A DNA stretch of 8,274 bases, taken from Desulfotignum sp. (lineage in GTDB: Bacteria; Desulfobacterota; Desulfobacteria; Desulfobacterales; Desulfobacteraceae). The notes beneath the pieces were generated by a model. It did no database searches. It was not told the origin of the DNA and saw only the letters and a program-made list of their open reading frames with translations. Shown here piece after piece: positions 1 through 6,419 of this stretch (within the stretch, counting starts at the first letter, position 1; each line of letters starts with the position of its first letter). The position numbers and the translations under genes are program-made. The DNA is taken from NCBI GenBank assembly GCA_021737445.1, contig JAIPDY010000140.1, forward strand, positions 1 to 8,274, in the 5' to 3' direction.

Positions 1-501
1 CATGCGCAGCATCTCATCTGCTTCATCCAGCACCCGTCAGAAAAGATCTGCAAAGGTGATGGTATTGCGCTTCATATGGTCCATGAGACGTCCCGGGGTT
101 CCCACAACCACGTGGACCCCCTTTTTTAACTGGCTGAGCTGAATGCCGTAACTCTGGCCTCCGTAGACAGCCAGCACACCAAGGTTTTTCAGGTTCTGTC
201 CATAGGTTGTAAACGCCTCTGCCACCTGGATGGCCAGCTCCCGTGTGGGAGTGAGCACCAGCACCTGGGGCCGCCGGATATCCAGGCGGATGCGGGACAA
301 AAGGGGAAGAGCAAAGGCTGCGGTTTTGCCTGTGCCGGTCCGGGCCTGGCCAAGAAGGTCTTTGTTGGCCATAAGATGGGGAATGGTCAGGCTCTGGATG
401 GGGGTGGGGGTGGTATAGCCGACCTTTTCAAGGCATGAAAACACCGCCGGATCCAGGTTCATTTCGTCAAACCCGGTCACGGGCACATTCTGTTGGGGCA
501 T
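1..501 (-). CDS. DEAD-box RNA helicase, N-terminal part, interrupted by an in-frame TGA
   Basis: ATP-dependent RNA helicase of the DeaD/CshA/RhlE type, a cytoplasmic enzyme that remodels RNA duplexes in ribosome assembly, mRNA decay or cold adaptation. Motifs in order: Q motif (GF at 10-11, PTPIQ at 32-36), Walker A/motif I ARTGTGKT (53-60), motif Ia PTRELA (85-90), the GG motif (114-115) and motif Ib TPGRLMDH (135-142). Codon 155 is TGA (positions 37-39). The same frame then continues with R-VLDEADEMLRM, which is motif II, up to the window edge, so reading frame is kept across the stop. The spacing from motif Ib to DEAD looks normal, so the TGA replaces one residue rather than marking an indel. 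The start ATG at 499-501 has AAGGAA 9 bases upstream (511-516). The helicase C-terminal domain lies outside the window. It could be a broken gene, a sequence error or a recoded codon; the family call is certain. Confidence 0.9.
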
Positions 502-520
502 GAAGGGAAGTTCCTTACAT

Positions 521-544
521 AAAAAGGGCTGGAGCTACCCAGCC
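521..544 (-). terminator. Terminator-like hairpin in the helicase leader (possible attenuator)
   Basis: On the minus strand GGCTGG, loop GTAGCT, CCAGCC, then C and TTTTT form a 6-bp GC-rich stem followed by a T5 run. It ends 19 bases before the helicase start codon and just upstream of its Shine-Dalgarno site. A terminator in this place would act on the helicase transcript itself, so attenuation or a processed leader is possible. The structure is seen in the sequence; its function is inferred. The stem is short. Confidence 0.4.
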
Positions 545-563
545 TTGGGAGATAAAAATGTTA

Positions 564-592
564 ATGATACTTATTTATTTTTAATAAAGCAA
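564..592 (-). promoter_or_regulatory. Candidate sigma-70 promoter for the helicase gene
   Basis: On the minus strand TTGCTT (587-592) and TATCAT (564-569) are separated by 17 bases, in an AT-rich stretch. This would give a leader of roughly 55 bases containing the hairpin. The -10 box matches consensus at five of six positions and the -35 at three. The site overlaps the possible leader peptide, so the two features cannot both serve the same transcript. Confidence 0.22.
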
Positions 593-618
593 GATATTTT
601 ATATTTTGTTGCAATCAT
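571..618 (-). CDS. Possible 15-residue leader peptide upstream of the helicase gene
   Basis: On the minus strand an ATG at 616-618 has GAAGGA five bases upstream and opens a 15-codon frame (MIATKYKISCFIKNK) that ends with TAA at 571-573, about 27 bases before the terminator-like hairpin. The order peptide, hairpin, gene resembles a translation-coupled attenuator. The DNA here is very AT-rich, so a short frame with an AG-rich upstream stretch can arise by chance. It has no obvious control-codon run, apart from four lysines among the 15 residues. Confidence 0.15.
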   Translation of the reverse strand: MIATKYKISCFIKNK

Positions 619-640
619 CTCAATCCTTCTTATTTTAATA

Positions 641-646
641 TATAAT
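641..646 (+). promoter_or_regulatory. Candidate -10 box for the two small plus-strand genes
   Basis: A perfect TATAAT lies in the AT-rich divergent region, 77 bases before the first small gene. No good -35 box is seen 16 to 18 bases upstream, so this is only a weak indication of where transcription begins. Confidence 0.18.
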
Positions 647-723
647 AAGGCAGTATGGCAATTACACATGACACACGGTTACTGTCTTAAAGCAAAATAA
701 AATTTGTTGCCGGGAGGTGACCC

Positions 724-903
724 ATGACAAAATCAATAAATATCACTGCACGACAGTGCTGCTCCAGAGAAAAAGAAATTCTCAAACAAGAACTCATAGA
801 ATGCGATGATAATACCTATAGTCGTGATGAACGGCATGCCTGTTACCGGTGGGCTGCAAAAAAAAGCGGCCAGCGGTCAAGACGGTGCCTGATTTCAGGA
901 TAG
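724..903 (+). CDS. Small hypothetical protein, 59 residues, cysteine- and arginine-rich
   Basis: The frame starts with ATG at 724 behind a near-ideal Shine-Dalgarno sequence GGAGGTGA (713-720) and ends with TAG at 901-903. The protein has five cysteines (12, 13, 27, 40, 55) and a basic C-terminal third (RWAAKKSGQRSRRC, residues 42-55). A short acidic stretch ECDD lies at 26-29. No signal peptide or membrane segment is present, so it should be cytosolic. The basic tail and paired cysteines would suit a small nucleic-acid- or metal-binding protein, but I do not recognise a named family and assign no function. The next gene begins 23 bases downstream with a very similar ribosome binding site and start context, so the two are probably co-transcribed. 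They are divergent from the helicase gene. The strong translation signal is the main reason to call so short a gene. Confidence 0.65.
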   Translation: MTKSINITARQCCSREKEILKQELIECDDNTYSRDERHACYRWAAKKSGQRSRRCLISG

Positions 904-926
904 CAACCAGACAAAGGAGAGGACCC

Positions 927-1157
927 ATGACAACCTACACATGTAAATCATGCGGAAAGATCTCGTCAGAAGAAGGTCATCTGTGTGATCCAACCAGTGC
1001 CGGTAAATTGTACACATGCAGCAGCTGCGGCCAGCAGGCCCCGAAGAAAAAACATCTGTGCAAACCCCTGGTGGCAAAATTTGAATATTTCTGCGGCGGC
1101 TGCGGCAGGGGAGCTGTGAGCGAAGACCAGTTGTGCGATCCCCATAAGATGAAATAA
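927..1157 (+). CDS. Small triple zinc-ribbon-like repeat protein, 76 residues
   Basis: The start chosen is ATG at 927, behind AAGGAGAGG (914-922). A longer frame opens at 849 but lacks a ribosome binding site and would overlap the preceding small gene, and its extra 26 residues lie outside the repeats. The protein consists of three tandem units of exactly 25 residues, beginning at Tyr4, Tyr29 and Tyr54. Each reads Y-x-C-x2-C-G-x8-(H/Q)-L-C-x-P, with cysteines at 6/9/20, 31/34/45 and 56/59/70. His18 and His43 sit two before the last Cys; the third unit has Gln68 there. Each unit could hold one zinc ion (Cys3His in units 1 and 2, three Cys in unit 3). No signal peptide. Function unknown: a protein- or RNA-binding adaptor is possible but inferred only. 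It sits 23 bases after the 59-residue gene and is followed by a strong hairpin. Confidence 0.85.
   Translation: MTTYTCKSCGKISSEEGHLCDPTSAGKLYTCSSCGQQAPKKKHLCKPLVAKFEYFCGGCGRGAVSEDQLCDPHKMK
936..1142 (+). repeat. Three in-frame 75-base coding repeats (25-residue Cys units)
   Basis: Units start at codons for Tyr4, Tyr29 and Tyr54 of the 76-residue protein (positions 936, 1011, 1086). The period is exact at the protein level, while the DNA has diverged, so this is an old internal duplication and not a recent slippage product. The third unit ends shortly after its Cys-x-Pro. Confidence 0.8.
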
Positions 1158-1190
1158 AACAGGTCAGATGCATTTTTCACTTTGCGCAAA

Positions 1191-1230
1191 GACAAAGGGC
1201 TTTCAGCGATTTTCCTGAAAGCCCTTTGTC
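1191..1230. terminator. Perfect 16-bp hairpin between convergent genes, likely bidirectional terminator
   Basis: GACAAAGGGCTTTCAG (1191-1206) and its exact complement (1215-1230) enclose the 8-base loop CGATTTTC. It lies 33 bases after the stop of the 76-residue gene and 30 bases after the end of argC on the other strand. Each strand has AAAGGGC at the stem base and GCCCTTTGTC on the other arm, but no long T run follows. It can serve both genes. Confidence 0.7.
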
Positions 1231-1260
1231 ATGACATGGGATGTTGCGGCAAAATGAAAA

Positions 1261-2205
1261 TTATGCCAGTCCTTTTGCCTCATCCATGCCCAAATGGATG
1301 TTCATGCACTGGACAGCAGCACCTGACGCCCCTTTTCCCAGATTGTCTATGCGGGTGATGACAGCCATCTGCTCACTGTTGCCGAACACAAATATCTCTG
1401 CCTTATTGGTATTGTTGCATGCCTGCACATCAAAAAAACCATTGTCCAGGTTCTTTTTCCCGTCAAAAGGGAAAACAGTGATGAACTGTTCATCTTTGTA
1501 ATAATCTGCAAAAATCTGCTGCAGATCAGCAGGGCCGACTTTTTTTGCCAGAAGATGGGCATGGATGAAAACAGTTACAGCCAGGCCTTTGTAATAATTT
1601 CCCACTACCGGGGTGAAAACGGGTGGACAGGAAAGTCCGGTTCTGATCATCATTTCCGGAAGGTGCTTGTGGGCCATGCCCAGGGCATAATGCCGGGGGC
1701 TGTCCAGGGACGGGGTGTGCTGTTTCTCATATGCTGCAATCAGTTTTTTGCCCCCGCCGCTGTACCCGGTGATGGAATAACAGCAGACCGGGTAATTTTG
1801 CGGCATGATATCGGATGCGATCAGGGGATGCACACCCAGCACAAAAGCGGTGGCATGGCACCCGGGGTTGGTGATTTTTTTGGTTTTTCTGAGAAGCTTC
1901 CTTTGCCCCGGTGCCAGCTCGGGCAGGCCATATATCCAGTCCGGGTGGGTGCGAAAAGCCGTGCTTGCATCGATGATGCAGGTGTGCGGATTTTCAACCA
2001 GCAAGGCGGATTCTTTTGATGCAGCATCCGGCAGGCACAAAAATGTAACATCAGACCGGTTGATCAGCTCCTTTCTCGCATGGATGTCCTTGCGCAAAGC
2101 TGCATCGATTTCAAGCAGTTCAATATCCTTTCGCAAAGACAGATAATCGATGATCTGCAATCCAGTGGTGCCTTCCCGGCCGTCTACAAATACCTTGTGT
2201 GCCAT
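1261..2205 (-). CDS. argC: N-acetyl-gamma-glutamyl-phosphate reductase, type 2 (ArgC)
   Basis: Third step of arginine/ornithine biosynthesis in the cytoplasm: NADPH-dependent reduction of N-acetyl-glutamyl-phosphate to the semialdehyde. The 314-residue protein opens with KVFVDGREGTTGLQI (4-18), the nucleotide-binding loop typical of the shorter type 2 family (usually about 310 residues). The catalytic cysteine is Cys116 in NPGCHATAF (113-121). GYSGGGKK (147-154), HKHLPEM (179-185) and the C-terminal NLGKGASGAAVQ (288-299) are further conserved blocks. The start ATG at 2203-2205 has AAAGGAA six to seven bases upstream. An in-frame extension to 2259 is rejected because it precedes the family's N-terminus and has no comparable ribosome binding site. 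The gene stands alone, away from other arg genes, divergent from the LOG-family gene and convergent with the small zinc-repeat gene. All visible key residues are present, so it should be active. Confidence 0.95.
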   Translation of the reverse strand: MAHKVFVDGREGTTGLQIIDYLSLRKDIELLEIDAALRKDIHARKELINRSDVTFLCLPDAASKESALLVENPHTCIIDASTAFRTHPDWIYGLPELAPGQRKLLRKTKKITNPGCHATAFVLGVHPLIASDIMPQNYPVCCYSITGYSGGGKKLIAAYEKQHTPSLDSPRHYALGMAHKHLPEMMIRTGLSCPPVFTPVVGNYYKGLAVTVFIHAHLLAKKVGPADLQQIFADYYKDEQFITVFPFDGKKNLDNGFFDVQACNNTNKAEIFVFGNSEQMAVITRIDNLGKGASGAAVQCMNIHLGMDEAKGLA

Positions 2206-2396
2206 GACAATTCCTTTTGTCCGCTTGTTTATGGATCTTATACACAAAAAACTGATCATCGGGTTATACGCATTCTAAAATAAAAAATAAAGCCCAATTC
2301 AGGGGGGTGCAAGGCAATAATTTGACGGCTCTGGGAACTTGAAATAGATGGATTGCAGCTTGGAATGCACGCACCGTAGCAGACTGGCATATGGTT

Positions 2397-2425
2397 TTGA
2401 CCAGGTGTTTTCTGTATGATAGGAT
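2397..2425 (+). promoter_or_regulatory. Candidate sigma-70 promoter for the LOG-family gene
   Basis: TTGACC (2397-2402) and TAGGAT (2420-2425) are separated by 17 bases, 62 bases before the start codon. The -35 matches consensus at five of six positions and the -10 at four. A second TTGACG at 2322-2327 has a poorer partner. The rest of the 2206-2487 intergenic region shows no gene, and I saw no convincing promoter for argC in it. Confidence 0.35.
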
Positions 2426-2487
2426 CTGTTATTGGTAACAGGATGTAATTATAATTTTCATCATTCAAAAATATAAGGATATGGTAT

Positions 2488-3369
2488 ATGGATCCATCCA
2501 AAAAAAGAACCAGCTTTTTTCCTTCTGCTTTAGAAGATGCACACTCAGCAAAACTGCATGCAGATACGCCCCAGACACAATCACCGTCCTATGCTTTGTC
2601 TTTTTTGGACTCCGACTTTATGATGCGCGATGAACTGCGGCCGGTGCGGCTGCAGCTGGAACTGCTCAAGCCTGAAATCATCCAGATGGAACTGAATATT
2701 GCGTCCACTGTGGTGATTTTCGGCAGTGCCAGAATCAAGGATTCAGACACGGCAAAGACCTTTCTTGACCATCTGAAAGCAGAGGCAAAAAAGAACCCGG
2801 ATGCACCAGATATTGACAGAAAACTGCAGATTGCACACAGGGATCTGGATAACAGCAGATATTATGATGAAGCCCGCAAACTTGCCCGGATGATTGCATC
2901 AGCAGGCCAGGATCCCGATGGTGCAGGATGCGTGGTTTCAACAGGCGGGGGACCGGGAATTATGGAAGCGGCCAACCGCGGGGCCCATGATGTCAATGCC
3001 AAAAGCATCGGCTTGAATATCGTTCTGCCCCATGAACAGGCCCCCAATCCCTATATTACCCCGGAGCTCAGCTTTCAGTTTCATTATTTTGCCATCAGAA
3101 AGATGCATTTTCTGATCCGGGCAAAAGCGCTGATAGCATTTCCAGGGGGGTTCGGCACCATGGACGAACTTTTTGAGACATTGACCCTGGTACAGACAAA
3201 AAAAATCAAACCCATTCCCATCTTGCTGTTCGGCAAAAGCTTCTGGCTAAAGGTGATAAATTTTGATGCAATGGTTGAGGCCGGCACCATTTCACCGGAA
3301 GATCTGGATCTGTTTCATTTTGTGGAAACCGCAGAACAGGGATGGGCCATGCTGCATCAATATAATTGA
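2488..3369 (+). CDS. LOG family protein (nucleotide 5'-monophosphate phosphoribohydrolase-like, TIGR00730 type)
   Basis: A 293-residue Rossmann-fold protein of the LOG family, long misannotated as lysine decarboxylase. Characterised members cleave nucleoside 5'-monophosphates (cytokinin nucleotides, or AMP and related nucleotides) to free base and ribose 5-phosphate. Here the first strand ends in VVIFGSAR (75-82), the first phosphate/active-site motif is STGGGPGIMEAA (151-162), FAIRK lies at 201-205, and the second signature PGGFGTMDE is at 219-227 with its catalytic-type glutamate. Unlike minimal LOG proteins of about 190 residues, it has an N-terminal extension of some 70 residues and an insert after FGSAR (about 84-123) before the YYDEARKLA helix. 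The substrate is not readable from sequence. The start ATG has AAGGAT at 2475-2480. No terminator is seen after it, but the next gene has its own promoter candidate 10 bases downstream. Confidence 0.9.
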   Translation: MDPSKKRTSFFPSALEDAHSAKLHADTPQTQSPSYALSFLDSDFMMRDELRPVRLQLELLKPEIIQMELNIASTVVIFGSARIKDSDTAKTFLDHLKAEAKKNPDAPDIDRKLQIAHRDLDNSRYYDEARKLARMIASAGQDPDGAGCVVSTGGGPGIMEAANRGAHDVNAKSIGLNIVLPHEQAPNPYITPELSFQFHYFAIRKMHFLIRAKALIAFPGGFGTMDELFETLTLVQTKKIKPIPILLFGKSFWLKVINFDAMVEAGTISPEDLDLFHFVETAEQGWAMLHQYN

Positions 3370-3378
3370 AACAGGTGA

Positions 3379-3407
3379 TTGAAATCGCTTCCAGGGCAGG
3401 GTATAGT
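3379..3407 (+). promoter_or_regulatory. Probable sigma-70 promoter of the asmA-like/isomerase operon
   Basis: TTGAAA (3379-3384) and TATAGT (3402-3407) are separated by exactly 17 bases; each box matches consensus at five of six positions. Transcription would start near 3414, leaving about 26 bases before the AsmA-family start codon. This is the best promoter match I noticed in the window. Confidence 0.55.
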
Positions 3408-3439
3408 CAGTATATCCATGCAATCAAAGAGGTGAATCC

Positions 3440-6412
3440 ATGAAAAAATCTGTCATATATGTTTTATCCGGGCTGGTAGTGCTGGTTGTGATGATAGTTG
3501 CAGCAGCGGTTATCGTCTTGAACCTGGATCCCAACCGGTACAAGGATTATATTGCCGGCAAGGTCAGCCAGCAGATGGGCCGGACCTTTGAGATCCGGGG
3601 GGATCTGACAATCGGGTATTTTCCCTGGCTGCATGTGGAAACATCCGGGATTTTTCTGGAAAATGCCCCGGGGTTCGGCGATCTGCCTTTGCTGGCGGCC
3701 GATCATGTCATGGTCCGGGTCAAGACCCTGCCGCTGCTCAGAAAACAGCTTGAAGTGGATACCATCGTCCTTAAGGGCGCCCGGGTCAATCTGGCAAAAA
3801 ACAAAGCCGGCGTATCCAACTGGGAGGGCTTAGGAGGACCGTCAGGGGCCGGGGGAGGAGATAAACCGCCTGACATACCCTCAGACAAATCTTCAGACAA
3901 AGGGTTTGACATGGCAAACCTGGCGGTTTTGTTGAAGGGGGGGGTGGATATCCAGGATGCAGCCTTTGGTTTTGATGACCAGGCAGCAGGAAAAAAATAT
4001 ACGGTATCCGGCCTGAATATCACCACCGGCATGGTGGTGCCGGGGGACCCTGTCGATCTTTCCCTCTCCTTTACTGCTGCAGCCACAGCACCGGAGATTT
4101 TTGCAGATGCCGCTCTGGAGGGAAAAATCTTTTATGATTTTGACACAGGGCAGTATCAGATACAGCCGTTTGCAGCCAATGCACAACTTTCTGGTCCGGC
4201 CCTGGGAAAAACCCCTGCAAAGCTCAACCTGACATGTGTCATGGAACTGGACCTTGCAAAAGACACCCTGTCTGTCAGAAACCTGCAGGCCAATGGTCTG
4301 GATACCCGTGTGGGTGGTAACATTTTTCTGGGCGGCATGGAATCCGGTGTTTCCCGGGCTGACATGGACCTGGATGTTGCGGGAAAAGACCTTGCCAGGC
4401 TGTTTGCTGTGTTTGAAGGCGGTTCTTTGTCAACACAGCTGGCTGCGCTGCCGGACCGGTCTTTTGATTTTAAAACAAAAATTTCAGCAGATACTGACAA
4501 AGGCATGGTACAGGTGCCAAAGCTGGCAGTACATATGCTGGGGGCGGACATAACCGGCACATTCAAAGCTGAAGATATCTATTCTGCAGCACCGACGTTT
4601 ACAGGGGATGTGGCGGCAGCCGGGCCTGATCTGCCATTGTTGCTGGAACTGGCCGGTACTGTTCAGAGAAATGATTTTCTGGCTGATATGGGCAGACGTT
4701 TGGCAGCATCCAGGGCAGGGCAGAAAAAATTTCACGCTGATGTGACCATGGATGTGGATATGGGCCAGGGCAGGGTGCTGGTAAAGAATCTGGATATGGC
4801 CGGGTTGGGTGTCACTGTAAAGGCAGATGTCACTGCCCGGCATCTGGGCTCAAAAGAGGCTGTCTTGGACGGCGGTGTCGCACTGGACGGCAGACAGCTG
4901 GCCCGGCTGCTGACAGCCCTGGATCAGCCGGATCTGGCGGCCGTACTGGACACGGTGGCTGTAAAGGGCCGGTTCAAGGGCAATTATAAGAACCTGGCAC
5001 TGGACCCCATGCAGGTCAGGTTCGGGTTTGCCGGCCCACAGATCCCCAATCCCCCGGTTTTTGTGACCCTGGACGTACCGGTGCACCTGCAGCTTGAAAA
5101 ACAGATTCTGGATCTGGCATCCTTTTCCATCAAAGGCCTGGATCTGGATGTTTCCGGCAGCCTGACTGCAAAGCAGATACAGACATCTCCTGAATACACG
5201 GGCAATATCTCCCTTGCCAGGTTCAACCTGCGGCAGCTGATGAAAAAACTGAACCAGCCCCTGCCGCAGACTTCGGATGCCCGGGTGTTTGAAAAGGTGG
5301 CTTTAAAAACACAATTTTCCGGGACTGCTGCAGATATCCGGCTCAATGATCTGTCAGTGACCCTGGACGACTCACAGATGAAAGGAAATCTGGCCATACA
5401 GGGGTTCTCAGATCCGGATATCACCTGTGACCTGGCAGTGGACAAGATCAACGCAGACCGGTATATGCCCCCTGCTGCAAAAGAGGCTTCCGGCAAAAAA
5501 CAGGCAGCCAGTCCTGTGACCCCGGAAACCGCGGCAGCAGGGGCTGCCGTCCTGATTCCGGTGGAACTTCTCAGGGACCTGAAGCTTACGGCAACCCTGG
5601 CCATAGAGCACCTCATTGTTTCAGGGGCTGTTCTGTCCCGGGTGCGGGTGCATGTGACGGCAAAAGACGGCATCATCACCAAGGCCCCGATGACAGCAGG
5701 GCTGTACAAGGGAACCTATGACGGAAAAGTGGTGCTGGATGCCACAGGTGATGTTCCGAAACTGGCCATTGATACAACGTTAAAAGGGGTGGAGGTGGAA
5801 CCGTTGCTCATGGATATGACCCAGAATGCCCTTGTCCGGGGAACAGGGGATGTGACAGCCTCTTTGACAACCAGGGGAGGTGATGTGGAAGCCATGAAGC
5901 GGAACCTGAACGGCAGCCTGTCTTTTGTATTTAAAAACGGGGCAATAAAGGGGTTTAACGCGGGAAAATTTCTCCGGAGCCTCAAATCCCTGCGGGAAAG
6001 CCGGACCCTGGCGGTGTCGGAACAGGAGGAAACCGATTTCACAGAACTTACCGGCAACCCGGTTGTGAAAAACGGTGTGGTTTTTCTGGATGACCTGGCA
6101 GGAAAATCCCCGGCCCTGCGGATTTCGGGTACCGGGATCGTGGCGGATATCGTCAGAGAAACCATTGACTACAAGGCGATGGTCACGGTGGTGGAAACCT
6201 CCAGGGGCCAGACAGGCAGTGATCTGGCCGAACTTGCCGGGCTCACTGTTCCCGTATCTGTCAAAGGCCCGCTGGCTGATCCTGTCATCACACCGGATAT
6301 CACCGGTGTGATTTCAAAGATTCTCACCGGCACCTCTTCTGAGCCTGTGGAGCAGTTGAAAAAGAGTGTGGAAAAGGAACTGGGCCGATTCTTGAAAAAA
6401 TTTTCTGAATAG
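3440..6412 (+). CDS. AsmA family protein, 990 residues
   Basis: Inner-membrane-anchored, mostly periplasmic protein of the AsmA/TamB/YhdP-like superfamily, whose members are implicated in moving phospholipids to the outer membrane and keeping it intact. One N-terminal membrane helix (about 5-27, LSGLVVLVVMIVAAAVIVL) is followed by the hallmark LDPNRYKDYIAGKVSQQMGR and a DLTIGYFPWLHVE strand (about 29-67). The long middle is beta-rich and repetitive, fitting a lipid-binding groove. Two low-complexity linkers are visible: Gly/Pro/Asp/Lys-rich at about 131-158 and Ala/Pro/Lys-rich at about 675-703. The conserved C-terminal AsmA region (about 790-960) contains VRGTGDV, LNGSLSF, KNGAIKGFN, and the protein ends in an amphipathic helix (VEQLKKSVEKELGRFLKKF). 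It is longer than E. coli AsmA (617). The start has AGAGGTGA at 3428-3435. A run of eight G lies at 3937-3944. The next gene follows after 7 bases. The cargo is unknown. Confidence 0.92.
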   Translation: MKKSVIYVLSGLVVLVVMIVAAAVIVLNLDPNRYKDYIAGKVSQQMGRTFEIRGDLTIGYFPWLHVETSGIFLENAPGFGDLPLLAADHVMVRVKTLPLLRKQLEVDTIVLKGARVNLAKNKAGVSNWEGLGGPSGAGGGDKPPDIPSDKSSDKGFDMANLAVLLKGGVDIQDAAFGFDDQAAGKKYTVSGLNITTGMVVPGDPVDLSLSFTAAATAPEIFADAALEGKIFYDFDTGQYQIQPFAANAQLSGPALGKTPAKLNLTCVMELDLAKDTLSVRNLQANGLDTRVGGNIFLGGMESGVSRADMDLDVAGKDLARLFAVFEGGSLSTQLAALPDRSFDFKTKISADTDKGMVQVPKLAVHMLGADITGTFKAEDIYSAAPTFTGDVAAAGPDLPLLLELAGTVQRNDFLADMGRRLAASRAGQKKFHADVTMDVDMGQGRVLVKNLDMAGLGVTVKADVTARHLGSKEAVLDGGVALDGRQLARLLTALDQPDLAAVLDTVAVKGRFKGNYKNLALDPMQVRFGFAGPQIPNPPVFVTLDVPVHLQLEKQILDLASFSIKGLDLDVSGSLTAKQIQTSPEYTGNISLARFNLRQLMKKLNQPLPQTSDARVFEKVALKTQFSGTAADIRLNDLSVTLDDSQMKGNLAIQGFSDPDITCDLAVDKINADRYMPPAAKEASGKKQAASPVTPETAAAGAAVLIPVELLRDLKLTATLAIEHLIVSGAVLSRVRVHVTAKDGIITKAPMTAGLYKGTYDGKVVLDATGDVPKLAIDTTLKGVEVEPLLMDMTQNALVRGTGDVTASLTTRGGDVEAMKRNLNGSLSFVFKNGAIKGFNAGKFLRSLKSLRESRTLAVSEQEETDFTELTGNPVVKNGVVFLDDLAGKSPALRISGTGIVADIVRETIDYKAMVTVVETSRGQTGSDLAELAGLTVPVSVKGPLADPVITPDITGVISKILTGTSSEPVEQLKKSVEKELGRFLKKFSE

Positions 6413-6419
6413 AGGAAAT

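Noticed and set aside
500..700. 66-residue plus-strand frame in the helicase upstream region
   Set aside because: It starts at the helicase start region without a ribosome binding site and covers AT-rich regulatory DNA.
849..926. Upstream start at 849 for the zinc-repeat protein
   Set aside because: It has no ribosome binding site and overlaps the 59-residue gene; ATG 927 has a strong site and begins right at the repeats.
1227..1236. TGTCATGACA palindrome as an operator
   Set aside because: It overlaps the arm of the terminator hairpin between two gene ends, where an operator is unlikely; a 10-base palindrome can occur by chance.
1555..2019. 154-residue plus-strand frame antisense to argC
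   Set aside because: argC is complete with its catalytic motifs; the opposite frame has no recognisable domain.
2206..2259. Start at 2259 for argC
   Set aside because: The 18 extra residues precede the conserved N-terminus of type 2 ArgC, and ATG 2205 has a clear ribosome binding site.
2386..2402. TGGCAT...TTTTGA as a sigma-54 promoter
   Set aside because: The GC of the -12 element is absent and the spacing is poor; the overlapping sigma-70 match is better.
4984..5709. 241-residue minus-strand frame inside the AsmA-family gene
   Set aside because: Serine/arginine-rich, low-plausibility translation antisense to a convincing gene; a typical shadow of GC-rich coding DNA.
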